DNA of 64,000 bases from JAFGDI01 sp963662515 (lineage in GTDB: Bacteria; Planctomycetota; Phycisphaerae; Sedimentisphaerales; SM23-30), in contig OY759675.1 in assembly GCA_963662515.1 (NCBI GenBank), positions 1,736,001 to 1,800,000 on the forward strand. Reading direction: 5' to 3'. This document shows positions 8,909 through 17,970 of this stretch, one piece after another. Each line of letters opens with the position of its first letter. The first letter of the stretch is position 1. The position numbers and the translations under genes were made by a program. The notes under the pieces were generated by a model. That model saw only the letters and a program-made list of their open reading frames with translations, searched no databases and was not told where the DNA came from.

Positions 8909-9409
8909 ATGGTTGATCATGGTTCAAGTGCGACAAGTCTGGAAAACCGCAATGCCAGAGCTAAAGCTGGTTTATATTTAACCTTTGCCTTAGGTCAGGA
9001 AGAATTCGGTCTGGAAATACTCAAAGTTAAAGAAATAATTGGCTATCAGGATATAACCAGCGTACCTCAGACACCGATCGAGGTTAAAGGTGTAATAAAC
9101 CTGCGTGGTCAGGTAATTCCTATTATTGACTTGCGGGTCAGGTTCGGCATGGAAGAAAAGGAAGTTACCGAGCAGACCTGTATCATCGTAGTTGAAGTCG
9201 AACTCGAAGGTAATAATACCCAGGTAGGTATTATTGTTGATAATGTTTCCGAAGTGCTTGATATTCAGGAAGCACAGATCGAACCGTCGCCAGAGTTTGG
9301 TAATCAGGTCAATACCGATTTTATTCTTGGTATGGGTAAGATTGGTGAAAATGTTAAGATTTTACTGGATATCGATCAGGTTCTCGCCGGTACTCAATTC
9401 CTGAGATAG
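8909..9409 (+). CDS. cheW: CheW-like chemotaxis coupling protein
   Basis: CheW joins chemoreceptors to the kinase CheA in the array under the inner membrane. The 166 residues show the SH3-like CheW fold: LTFALGQEEFGLEI, the VKGVINLRGQVIPIIDLR core (about residues 68-87), and VGIIVDNVSEVLDI near 111. A 20-residue flexible N-terminus precedes the domain. AGGAG nine bases upstream fixes the ATG. No receptor or CheA gene lies next to it in the window, so it is an orphan here. A strong terminator follows, so it is probably a single-gene transcript. Confidence 0.92.
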   Translation: MVDHGSSATSLENRNARAKAGLYLTFALGQEEFGLEILKVKEIIGYQDITSVPQTPIEVKGVINLRGQVIPIIDLRVRFGMEEKEVTEQTCIIVVEVELEGNNTQVGIIVDNVSEVLDIQEAQIEPSPEFGNQVNTDFILGMGKIGENVKILLDIDQVLAGTQFLR

Positions 9410-9451
9410 TACGATTGTTTATACAATTTTGTATAAGATATAGTTTTATTC

Positions 9452-9480
9452 AAGGCAGGTCTTTTTGGCCTGCCTTTTTT
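9452..9480 (+). terminator. Rho-independent terminator after cheW
   Basis: Perfect eight-base stem AAGGCAGG (9452-9459) and CCTGCCTT (9469-9476) with a nine-base loop, running straight into a T tract. It lies 43 bases after the cheW stop. Confidence 0.9.
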
Positions 9481-9637
9481 CTTAGCTCTATATCGATGGG
9501 CGGTCCATATCTCCGGCTTTACTACTATAATATACACTTATCGCAACCAAATATAAGTTGACAGTCTGTATCATATTCATACAATTCAACCTTAATTATA
9601 GTTTATTAGACAGATGAGTCTGCGATTGGAGTTTTTT

Positions 9638-11299
9638 ATGTCTTGCAAACCGGAATTAAGCGATAATGGGCTTATTTCTCCTTTATGTATAACGCCAGAG
9701 CTTGACCGTGTCGGCGTATTGGCCCGTATGGAAAATTGGCTTTTGTTTTTCTTTCTATTGGGTATAGCTGCCCGCTGTATTCGTTATTTTCTGGCATTCC
9801 CTCTGTGGGAAGATGAATGCTTTGTTGCTGTTAGCGTATATAAGTGCAGTTATATGGAGCTGTTACAACCCCTTATCTATCATCAGGTAGCACCTGTTTT
9901 CTTTTTATGGCTGGGAAAGGCCTGTAGTGACATTTTAGGTTTTTCTGAGCTTTCATTGCGATTGCCGGCGTTTATTACCTCAATTGTCTCAATGTTCATT
10001 TTCTGGCGTATTTCCAGAAAGGTGCTTTCCGGCTCGGCAAGACTATTTGCGGTGGCACTTTTTTCAGTGTCCTATTCTAATATCCGCTATGCGGCAGAAT
10101 ATAAGCCTTACGGCATGGATATGTTCGTTTCGTTATTGCTTGTCTGGTTTCTTCTGGAATGGTTATTAGCTCCTCATAGAAGATGCTGGCTTATCGGTTT
10201 GATCTTATGGGTACCTCTGGCGATTGGCTTTTCATTCCCGGCAGTGTTTACCGCTGCTGCGGTTAGTCTGATAGTTTTCTGCTCTCTGCTTAGCCAAAAG
10301 GGGCAAACCAGAGACTGGCAGCTCTGGTTGCTTTATAGCGTGATTTTCTCAGTTTCTTTCCTTGTTGCCTATTTTTATTCTATAAAGCCGCAAATGGCCG
10401 CTGAACTTGGTTTTATGTCTGATTGCTGGGATGATACCTTTCCGCCCCATAACCCAATCAAAATGATATGGTGGATCATCACAACTCATACCGGCGAGAG
10501 TTTTTCCCATCCGGTTGGTGGCGAGAGATTTGGCAGTACCCTTACCGCTATTTTGATGTTTACTGGAATTGTTGCCCTGTTCAAAAACGCCAGAGGTAAG
10601 ATAGCCTGGCTTTTACTTTTGCCTCTTCTTATAAATTTCGCCGCCGCTCTTGTGCAAAAATACCCTTATGGCGGTCATGTTAAGTTCTTCATGTATGCAG
10701 CCCCTATGATATATATCGTTAGTGGGCTTGGGGCGGCCACACTGCTTAACGGCCATGCCAGGCGGGCTTCGGCGGGTAATACCAGAAATACGGTTATTAT
10801 TGTAATGTCACTTATTGCAACTATTGCTATTGCCTGTTCCGCTATTGATGTAGTCAAACCATATAAAAACAAGGCTGATCAGAGGATCAGGGCCTTTTCC
10901 CAGTGGTTCTGGTATAATGCTTCATTTGCTTCTGAGGCTTATTGTCTGAAAGAAGATATGGATGTAAGATTTTCTCAGGCTACCTGGACACAGCTTAGTT
11001 GGTCAGCCAGCTATCTTTGCAATCAGTATATCTACAGGCCAAAAAAGGTTGTTCGCGAGCCTTTCCCTGATAATTTGTCACCTGAAGCTCTGAATAATGT
11101 TTATTTTGTCCACTATCATATGCCCGATTGTCCGGATTTTGACAATCAGAAATATGAACAGTGGATTAAAGAGACATCGGAAAAAATGGACTTTATTTCC
11201 AAAGACACTTTTCCGCTCGTAAGAAATGATAAACGAGAGAGGAGAGTTATCTGTGCCGATCAGATAGAAATATTCAAATTCAGGAAGAAAGTTCAGTAA
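9638..11299 (+). CDS. multi-pass membrane glycosyltransferase (GT-C / PMT-ArnT-like)
   Basis: This is a membrane protein of 553 residues with about ten hydrophobic segments and a large soluble C-terminal part. The first outer loop carries FPLWEDECF, an acidic Asp-Glu motif placed like the catalytic acidic motif of GT-C enzymes, which move sugars from polyprenyl-phosphate carriers to lipids or proteins outside the inner membrane. Acceptor and donor cannot be named. I chose ATG 9638 because GGAG ends six bases upstream. An in-frame ATG at 9614 would add eight residues without a ribosome-binding site. The neighbours are unrelated, so context adds nothing. Confidence 0.78.
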   Translation: MSCKPELSDNGLISPLCITPELDRVGVLARMENWLLFFFLLGIAARCIRYFLAFPLWEDECFVAVSVYKCSYMELLQPLIYHQVAPVFFLWLGKACSDILGFSELSLRLPAFITSIVSMFIFWRISRKVLSGSARLFAVALFSVSYSNIRYAAEYKPYGMDMFVSLLLVWFLLEWLLAPHRRCWLIGLILWVPLAIGFSFPAVFTAAAVSLIVFCSLLSQKGQTRDWQLWLLYSVIFSVSFLVAYFYSIKPQMAAELGFMSDCWDDTFPPHNPIKMIWWIITTHTGESFSHPVGGERFGSTLTAILMFTGIVALFKNARGKIAWLLLLPLLINFAAALVQKYPYGGHVKFFMYAAPMIYIVSGLGAATLLNGHARRASAGNTRNTVIIVMSLIATIAIACSAIDVVKPYKNKADQRIRAFSQWFWYNASFASEAYCLKEDMDVRFSQATWTQLSWSASYLCNQYIYRPKKVVREPFPDNLSPEALNNVYFVHYHMPDCPDFDNQKYEQWIKETSEKMDFISKDTFPLVRNDKRERRVICADQIEIFKFRKKVQ

Positions 11300-11354
11300 G
11301 AGCGAGCTTGTTGTTGCTTCCGAGCGAAGTGTCAGCTGGTTTGAGGTATGTAGC

Positions 11355-11927
11355 ATGGATAAAAAAAGGCTCAGAAAGACAATGAATAATGTCCTGGCCA
11401 GCTGTTCTGACAGACAGGTTGTTCAGTGGAGTGAGGCTGTTACCACGAATATTGTTTCTCTGAATTTTTATCGCTCTGCCAGGGTTATAATGACATTCCT
11501 TAGTATGGCAGGGGAGTATGATACCAGCCTTCTTATTGCTCAGGCATTAGCCGATGGTAAAACGGTAGTAGTTCCGCGAGTTAATTTTACTGATAAATCC
11601 ATGGCTGCAGTAAAACTAAGCTCCCTCAAACAGGAAATGGTTATTGATCGCTATGGCCTGCGAAATCCTGCAGATAATATTGAAGTTGATCTCAGTGAGA
11701 TAGACCTGATAATTGTGCCTGGGTTGGCGTTTGATACCAATGGGCACAGACTGGGGCGAGGCGGTGGTTTTTATGATCGCTTTCTGAGCCGGGAACAAGT
11801 AAGTAATGCCGTTCGCTGTGCTGTGGCCTTTGAATTGCAGATAGTTGATAATATTCCCACTGATGAACATGATGTGTTAATACCATTACTGGTGACCGAA
11901 AAAAGGGTAATAGAGTTTTCCCGCTGA
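11355..11927 (+). CDS. 5-formyltetrahydrofolate cyclo-ligase
   Basis: This enzyme converts 5-formyl-THF to 5,10-methenyl-THF with ATP, returning folate to the one-carbon pool. The 190 residues are the normal length. The diagnostic C-terminal motif GHRLGRGGGFYDR is present (about residues 135-147), preceded by LIIVPGLAFD, and the N-terminal basic KKRLRKTM fits the nucleotide site. It is also annotated ygfA or fau in other bacteria. The stop lies eight bases before the start of the sensor protein gene, so the two may be co-transcribed. Confidence 0.93.
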   Translation: MDKKRLRKTMNNVLASCSDRQVVQWSEAVTTNIVSLNFYRSARVIMTFLSMAGEYDTSLLIAQALADGKTVVVPRVNFTDKSMAAVKLSSLKQEMVIDRYGLRNPADNIEVDLSEIDLIIVPGLAFDTNGHRLGRGGGFYDRFLSREQVSNAVRCAVAFELQIVDNIPTDEHDVLIPLLVTEKRVIEFSR

Positions 11928-11935
11928 CTAATACG

Positions 11936-14527
11936 GTGAATCAGATGAAAATATCTCAACATGCAGATAAAACTGAAAAGCTTTTTGGAATCCGGGCTGA
12001 AGATATTCATAAGTGGATCGATGGTTTTTTTGACCTGCAGAGTTTTGATGAGTTCATTGCCTCCGGTACAACTGATGGTTATGACCCATATAGTCACCGC
12101 AAGTTTCGTCATTGCAAAGAAACGCTGGCAGACGCCATTGCTGAATTTGAAGGTAAATATACTCACGAGCAGATAAAGTCGGTTTTTGAATGTCACTTGC
12201 AAGATGATTATAATGGTTATCTTCCCTGTCGCGAAGATTTCAAAAATGGTACTTTTACTGAAAGGTATCATGAAGCTGAAGAGCAGCTTGAAAATGAGAG
12301 GATACTCAGTGAACACGAGCTCAGTGAATACTTTAAAGGTAAATATTATGCTGGTAAAAAACAGCAGGCTCAAAGCTACTGGCTTTCTGGCTTTCATCTG
12401 AAAATTGCCCTGCCTATTCTGCTTAGTACAGCTCTGTTTATTATTGCCATTTTTGTGATCGTTATACCTCTTTCCCGTCAGAATCTGATGGAGTCTCGCA
12501 AAGTAATGTTAAAGGAGATGGTCAATACAGCACAGAGCCTTATAATGCATCAGATAGCCAGAGCTCAGGCTGGTGAGATATCTGAGCAGCAGGCCAGAGA
12601 GATTGCTGCCGCTGACATTAAGGCCTTGCACTATGGCACTGCCGGTAAAGATTATTTCTGGATAACTGATACTCACCCGCGTATGATAATGCATCCTTAT
12701 CTCCCCGAGCTTAACGGTCATGATCTCACTGATTATGTAGATAGTAAGGATAAAAGCCGCAAAAAACTCTTTGTCGAATTTGTCAAGCTCACTCAGAACA
12801 ATCAGGGTGAAGGATACATGGAATATCTTTGGCAGTGGCAGGATAATCCAGACCTGCATGTGCCCAAATTATCTTTTGTTCGCCTGATCCCCCAGTGGGG
12901 CTGGATTATCGGCACAGGTATGTATATTCACGATGTGGAACAGCAGATAAGTGCTATGACTATCAATCTCATGTGGACTTTTCTGGTAATATCTGTTTTT
13001 CTCTTTGTTGTCGTACTTTATACCATTAGTCAGAGCCGTCGCATAGAAAATGAGAGATTGCAGGCTCAGACGGGGCTTATTGAGGCCAAAGAACGATATC
13101 GAGCTCTGGTCGAAGCCTCCAGTGAGGGCTATATTCTTATGCTCGAGGGTAAGAATATATTTTCCAACCTGGCTTTGCAAAGGATGCTCGGATATAGCGA
13201 AAAGGAGCTGGCCTGCGATGATATCTGGCAGAAATTACTGCCGGAAAACAAGGTTAATCTAGCCGCGGTCGAACATCTGGCCGAGCTTAATGATGGCAGA
13301 CGCTCAAGTTCTGAATTTGAGGCCCGGTTACAGAGTAAAAGCGGACTGCTTATCGATGTGATCATTAAAGCAGCCCGTATCTTCCTCTCTGAAAAAGATG
13401 GCCATGTTCTGACTATTCGCCGTATTACAGCTGAGAATCTTGCCAGTCAGATATCTGGTTTTGATATTATCAGCAATTATGATCAGTTGCCCGCCGGGAT
13501 AATTGAAGCTATAGAATCTGCTCAGAGCCAGGGCCATATTATACATAGTGTCAGCCAGGTACCTGCTATGGTTCGTTCCATGACAGTTAACGGCGTAAAA
13601 TCGCCAGCTATCCGGCAGGCGATCTGTCGCATTTTTGATGCGGTTATGGTCAAATTCATTATTCTGGCCCTGCAAGAGATGCAAACTCAGGATGTCGATT
13701 TTGCCTTTGTCACTCTGGGTAGTAATGCCCGACAGGAAATGACCATGTTTTCCGATCAGGATAATGCTATTATCTTTGACAATGTTGACAGCCGGAACCT
13801 CGAGCAGGTCAGAGGTATTTTCCTCCGCCTGGCTGATAAGGTATGCACTATGCTCGATAAAGCCGGGTATCCTTATTGCCCCGGCGGTATTATGGCGATC
13901 AATCCGCACTGGTGCCTGACTCTCGATGAATGGAAGGCTCGCTTTACTTCTGAGACTATAATGAACTTTGAAAAGTCAACCCTGGAGATCAATACCATAT
14001 TTGATATCAGGTGTATTTATGGCAGCCAGTCTCTCACTGATGCCGCCCAGGCACACATGATGGCGGTTATTGATGATAACCCGGAATTCTTTATTTATCT
14101 GACTCGCAATGCCCTGAATTATGATCTGCCTTTGAGTCTGCTCGGGCAGCTTCGTACCGAAACGATCGATGGCGAAGAATCGCTCAACATTAAAGACCCT
14201 ATTGTGGCAATTGTGAATATTGCCAGAGTGTATGCCCTTAAAAACCGCATTAAAACGCCTGGTACTATCTCAAGACTGTCAGCTCTGCTGGAATTGGGGC
14301 AGATGAGCCAGGAACAATATGATGAGACAGTACAGGTTTTTAATCACCTCTGGTATCTGCGTTTCTATAATCAGATCATCTGTCATAGTAATCTCCGCCG
14401 GGTAAATGATGAACTCATAATCAGTAATCTCTCGGAAGCTCAGCAAGAGAATCTCAAAGAATCGCTGACCAGGATAAGCCTTCTCCAGACCAGATTAAGT
14501 TATGATATTCTGGGTATGGCTAATTGA
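11936..14527 (+). CDS. Cache-PAS-DUF294 membrane signalling protein (putative nucleotidyltransferase)
   Basis: The order over 863 residues is: a cytoplasmic N-terminal region (1-150), a membrane helix (about 155-178), a periplasmic single-Cache domain (about 185-335, with GKDYFWITDTHPRMIMHP and later GWIIGTGMYI), a second helix (345-365), a PAS domain (about 385-500) and a DUF294-type region (about 515-863). The last part has the nucleotidyltransferase signature LGSNARQE...SDQDNA (594-611), like the GlnD fold, with its C-terminal partner domain. This suggests an external small ligand controls nucleotidyl transfer to an unknown target. No histidine-kinase or GGDEF output is present. The start is GTG, with an ATG nine bases on as alternative, and neither has a clear ribosome-binding site. 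Confidence 0.8.
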   Translation: MNQMKISQHADKTEKLFGIRAEDIHKWIDGFFDLQSFDEFIASGTTDGYDPYSHRKFRHCKETLADAIAEFEGKYTHEQIKSVFECHLQDDYNGYLPCREDFKNGTFTERYHEAEEQLENERILSEHELSEYFKGKYYAGKKQQAQSYWLSGFHLKIALPILLSTALFIIAIFVIVIPLSRQNLMESRKVMLKEMVNTAQSLIMHQIARAQAGEISEQQAREIAAADIKALHYGTAGKDYFWITDTHPRMIMHPYLPELNGHDLTDYVDSKDKSRKKLFVEFVKLTQNNQGEGYMEYLWQWQDNPDLHVPKLSFVRLIPQWGWIIGTGMYIHDVEQQISAMTINLMWTFLVISVFLFVVVLYTISQSRRIENERLQAQTGLIEAKERYRALVEASSEGYILMLEGKNIFSNLALQRMLGYSEKELACDDIWQKLLPENKVNLAAVEHLAELNDGRRSSSEFEARLQSKSGLLIDVIIKAARIFLSEKDGHVLTIRRITAENLASQISGFDIISNYDQLPAGIIEAIESAQSQGHIIHSVSQVPAMVRSMTVNGVKSPAIRQAICRIFDAVMVKFIILALQEMQTQDVDFAFVTLGSNARQEMTMFSDQDNAIIFDNVDSRNLEQVRGIFLRLADKVCTMLDKAGYPYCPGGIMAINPHWCLTLDEWKARFTSETIMNFEKSTLEINTIFDIRCIYGSQSLTDAAQAHMMAVIDDNPEFFIYLTRNALNYDLPLSLLGQLRTETIDGEESLNIKDPIVAIVNIARVYALKNRIKTPGTISRLSALLELGQMSQEQYDETVQVFNHLWYLRFYNQIICHSNLRRVNDELIISNLSEAQQENLKESLTRISLLQTRLSYDILGMAN

Positions 14528-14990
14528 TCATTCAGACATTTGTAACCGTTCACGGTACTTGCTTGGATTGCAAAGTCAACTGTGAGCTTAATTGCTTAGT
14601 AATAAGTAATAAGAAATACGAAATAAGAAATAAGCTCATGATTCTCGCTCCGCTCGAAGCTGTCTGATTTTTATTGCAGACAAAGCCAGCTTAAATAAGC
14701 CTCGCCGAAGGCGAAACCTGAGATTATCAACTTATTCTTATATCTTATTACTTTTTATAACTGTGTGAACGCTTACAGGCATTTCAGTATTGTATTTGGG
14801 TAATTACCTGCCAGCTTTGTCCTGTCAGGACACATCTGTCATACTTTTTGTCAGTATAATTCTAATGAAATGGATTTTATCTGTTTTCAACTCGGAAAAC
14901 CCCTTGCGTTAAGCAGAGACTGAATTTAATATAGCTCTAACTCAGGCCTGACACGCTATAAATATTGAAAAAAGTGATAGATTAGATTTA
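14528..14990. other. intergenic region with nested inverted repeats
   Basis: There is no gene here. GTAACCGTTCAC (14542-14553) is matched inversely, 11 of 12, by GTGAACGCTTAC (14765-14776). Inside, AT-rich words built on AGTAATAAG/GAAATAAG (about 14600-14635) are mirrored by CTTATTC...CTTATTACT (about 14729-14753), so the block could fold as one long hairpin of about 235 bases. No target duplication was seen. Confidence 0.5.
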
Positions 14991-15005
14991 ATGGAGAATA
15001 CTGCT

Positions 15006-17138
15006 ATGCAGCGTTGTTTATCTGCAATTATAACAGCCGTTTTATTATGCTCTGCCTTTGCCGGGGCACAGGTTACCCGGTTCGTTGATGTCTTTGTCGG
15101 AACTCAGGGAGATCACGGCCAGTTACATCCGGGAGCTACAGTTCCTTTTGGTCTGGTGGTGCTTGGCCCTGATACTGATGGCGGCTTACACACCGGCTAT
15201 GATTATGCCAATGATAATATAAAGGGTTTTTCCCATACCAGAGTGCCTGGTGTCGGCTGCAGTGGGGCGGGCGAGACTTTGCGGGTTACTCCTTCGCTGG
15301 GTAAAAACCTTCGTGATACGATGGATAAGAAAACCGAGGCAGGCTGCCCCGGCTATTATACCGTTACGCTTGCCAGCGGCATTAAGGCCCGGCTAACCGC
15401 CTCGACCAGAGCCGGGTTCCACAGCTATTCGTTCCCGATATCAGATCAGGATATCAATATTCATTTCGATCCCAGTAAGAGTCTTTCGGGTATTAAAGAA
15501 TATAACTGGCGGGTAGTTGATAATACTCTTATTACCGGTCTGGTAAAAGCCGGCAATGTCTGCGGACATGGTTACACTGTGCTGTATTATGCAGTAAGGC
15601 TCGAAACTCCGCTGCTGAGCTGGGAAGCTGCCGAGAAAGGACTGTGGTGTAATTTCGGCCGGGCAGATAAGCCGCGGATCATACAGCTAAAGGTCGGTCT
15701 CTCTCCGATCAGTGTCGAACAGGCCATTATTGAAGCTGATAATGATATGCCCGGCTGGGATTTCGAGGCAGCCTGCCGAAAGGCTGATGCGGCCTGGGAA
15801 ACCGTGCTGGGTAAGGTTGATCTGGGAGTTGTTCCGGCTGAAATGGAAGAGTTCCGCAACCTTTTCTATACCTGCCTCTATCGCAGCTATCAGTATCCTA
15901 ATAATGTTACTGCCAGTAACGGCCAGTATCGCATGGCCGGTGATGAAAACACTATTCGCCAGACGGCAGATACCGCACCCGATTATGTTAACTATTCCGG
16001 CTGGAGCTCCTGGGATGATTTCCGCAAGTTCAGCCTTATAACTCTGCTCGAGCCGCAGATCGGCCATAATATCGCCCGCTCGATCGTAGAATGGTTCGCC
16101 GGTGATTCATTTCCTCAATGGGGCAGCGGCTACTGGCCCTCAGCTACGGTTCGTCATGAATTCATCGGTGCTATCGTCGTTGATGCCTTCTTTAAGGGGC
16201 TCAATGATTATGATCCGGAGATCGCCTATAAAGGTGTGAAGAACACTATAATGGGCAATGACCAGCTTGAGAAACCCTATCAGTATTATCTGGTAATGAA
16301 AATGGCCCGGGCTCTGGCCAAAGACAGCGAGGCAGCCGAATATGAACAAAAGGCGCAGGGTTACAAACAATACTGGTGTGCTGAGCAGGTTGATGGCGAA
16401 GGTAATGTTCGCGGCTTTTTCACGAGCGATGGTCACAGCGTGCCCCGCGAAAAGGTAAATGAAACTAATGCTGTCTTTTATCAGGGCAATCTCTGGCATT
16501 ATCGTTATTGGGTGCCGCACGATATAGATGGTCTGGCCAGATTGCGGGGCAGTAAAACGCTGCTGGCCGATGATCTGGAATATTACTTTGCCAATTATCA
16601 GCATATACCCCATAATCAGCCGCCGCTGACCTGGCCGTATCTTTTCAATTATCTCGACCGCCCCTGGCGCACGCAATACTGGAGCAGACATTTCCTCACT
16701 GAGCCCGTTACGGTCATTCACGAAAGCCGCGGTAAGTTTCGCACGCCTCTGTTTGAGCGGGTGATTAAAAAGTCGCCTGATGGCTATATGCTTACTATGG
16801 ATGATGATGCCGGGTCCATGGCCAGTAACTTTGTATTCAGTGCGATGGGCCTTTATCCTGCCTGTATGGGTGAACCCTCTTTCGTCATCGGTTCGCCCTT
16901 ATTCCCGCAAATGACTCTGACATTGACCGATGGTAAACAATTCAATATTATCGCACGCAACAGTACGCTGGCCAATAAGTACATCCAGAGTGCCACACTC
17001 AATGGTGAACCTTATGATCAATGCTGGATAAACTATAGCGATATTATCAAAGGCGGAACCCTGCAATTCGAGATGGGACCAGTCCCCAATTTCGACTGGT
17101 CCTTACGCCGCCCCTTGCGCCGGGGGGGCGAGTCTTGA
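15006..17138 (+). CDS. secreted GH92-family mannosidase-like enzyme lacking the usual catalytic Glu
   Basis: GH92 enzymes are calcium-dependent exo-alpha-mannosidases. The protein is 710 residues with an N-terminal signal peptide and the family opening VDVFVGTQGDHGQLHPGATVP, GYDY, FSHTRVPGVGC and C-terminal DDDAGSMASNFVFSAMG. The general-acid segment, normally GNEP-HH, reads HNQPPLTW here: the Glu is Gln538 (codon 16617-16619). From memory, the same change occurs in a GH92 enzyme that hydrolyses mannose-1-phospho-6-mannose, where the phosphate leaving group needs no acid, so that activity is a hypothesis. I chose ATG 15006 because GGAG is nine bases upstream. ATG 14991 would add five residues. 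The last dozen residues (RRPLRRGGES) are read from a repeat element. Confidence 0.85.
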   Translation: MQRCLSAIITAVLLCSAFAGAQVTRFVDVFVGTQGDHGQLHPGATVPFGLVVLGPDTDGGLHTGYDYANDNIKGFSHTRVPGVGCSGAGETLRVTPSLGKNLRDTMDKKTEAGCPGYYTVTLASGIKARLTASTRAGFHSYSFPISDQDINIHFDPSKSLSGIKEYNWRVVDNTLITGLVKAGNVCGHGYTVLYYAVRLETPLLSWEAAEKGLWCNFGRADKPRIIQLKVGLSPISVEQAIIEADNDMPGWDFEAACRKADAAWETVLGKVDLGVVPAEMEEFRNLFYTCLYRSYQYPNNVTASNGQYRMAGDENTIRQTADTAPDYVNYSGWSSWDDFRKFSLITLLEPQIGHNIARSIVEWFAGDSFPQWGSGYWPSATVRHEFIGAIVVDAFFKGLNDYDPEIAYKGVKNTIMGNDQLEKPYQYYLVMKMARALAKDSEAAEYEQKAQGYKQYWCAEQVDGEGNVRGFFTSDGHSVPREKVNETNAVFYQGNLWHYRYWVPHDIDGLARLRGSKTLLADDLEYYFANYQHIPHNQPPLTWPYLFNYLDRPWRTQYWSRHFLTEPVTVIHESRGKFRTPLFERVIKKSPDGYMLTMDDDAGSMASNFVFSAMGLYPACMGEPSFVIGSPLFPQMTLTLTDGKQFNIIARNSTLANKYIQSATLNGEPYDQCWINYSDIIKGGTLQFEMGPVPNFDWSLRRPLRRGGES

Positions 17139-17161
17139 TCACTCTTGCCCTTCGTTGAGCG

Positions 17162-17205
17162 TTAAGTGCTGCTTGGGTTTTATGTTTCACACGGTACTAT
17201 CTAAA
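17162..17205 (+). repeat. 44-bp direct repeat, copy 1
   Basis: TTAAGTGCT...TTGGGTTTT...ACACGGTACTATCTAAA recurs at 17386-17429 with three differences. Weaker similarity extends leftward into the GH92 stop region. Confidence 0.8.
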
Positions 17206-17260
17206 CAGTAGCCACGGCAAGTTTCGCCCGTGCGGCGTAAGCACCGCCGGGGGGGCGAGA

Positions 17261-17356
17261 CCAGGTAGCTCAAGCATCCTTGCTTGAGATTCTTTCCGGT
17301 TGTCGGTCTGCTCTGACAATAGCAGCCAGTGGCGGTCCTTACGCCGGACGGGCGAA
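17261..17356 (+). repeat. left arm of long inverted repeat
   Basis: About 96 bases running from CCAGGTAGCTCAAG to GCCGGACGGGCGAA. The reverse complement of 18651-18747 matches it nearly throughout. It contains a REP-like palindrome (CTCAAGCATCCTTGCTTGAG) at its outer end and the CCTTACGCCGGACGGGCGA word at its inner end. Confidence 0.8.
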
Positions 17357-17385
17357 TCATTATCACTCGCGCCCTCCGCGGGGTA

Positions 17386-17429
17386 TTAAGTGCTATTTGG
17401 GTTTTCTGTTTCACACGGTACTATCTAAA
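17386..17429 (+). repeat. 44-bp direct repeat, copy 2
   Basis: Second copy of the element at 17162-17205, with three mismatches. It follows the left inverted arm and leads into the tandem duplication that begins at 17430. Confidence 0.8.
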
Positions 17430-17643
17430 GACTTGCCGTGGCGACAGTTGAGATCAGGCTGGTTTTCTGTCTTAAAAATAATAGGTCTCATAGGTCCCAT
17501 CGGTCCCATTCTTCCCGGCATCGAGATTGAACAATGCGACCTATGAGACAGATGCGACCTATGGGACCTATGTTTTCTTTTCCCTGCACCGAGATTGACC
17601 TAAGGGACCAATGTTGAAAAAAATAATTTTCGTGTGTTTCGTG
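17430..17643 (+). repeat. GGGACC-ATG repeat unit, copy A
   Basis: The unit begins GACTTGCCGTGGCGACAGTT, continues with short tandem words of the type ATAGGTCCCAT, then ATTGAACAATG, then the inverse words GACCTATGGGACC, and ends in TTTTCGTGTGTTTCGTGG. The two word clusters are complementary and can pair. A second copy follows at 17665. Confidence 0.8.
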
Positions 17644-17664
17644 GTCCTTACGCCGGACGGGCGA

Positions 17665-17859
17665 GACTTGCCAGTGGCGACAGTTGAGATCAGGCTGGTT
17701 TTCTGTCTTTTAAAAAATAGGTCCCATAGGTCTCATCGGTCCCATTGGTCCCATTCTTCCCGGCATCGAGATTGAACAATGCGACCTATGAGACACATGC
17801 GACCTATGGGACCAATGTTGAAAAAAATAATTTTCGTGTGTTTCGTGTGATTCGTGGTT
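17665..17859 (+). repeat. GGGACC-ATG repeat unit, copy B
   Basis: Direct copy of the unit at 17430. It has one more GGTCCCATT word and lacks a segment of copy A (the part around TTCCCTGCACCGAGATTG). An inverted third copy lies at about 18408-18550. Confidence 0.8.
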
Positions 17860-17970
17860 GAAAATCTTTCTTTCGATTTATGGTCCAATAAGTTTATTTT
17901 GGGGCGGATTAAATTTGAAATGTTTCGGGGCAAAGTGGTTTGGCGGTTTTCTTTTTGGGAATCTTATTTT

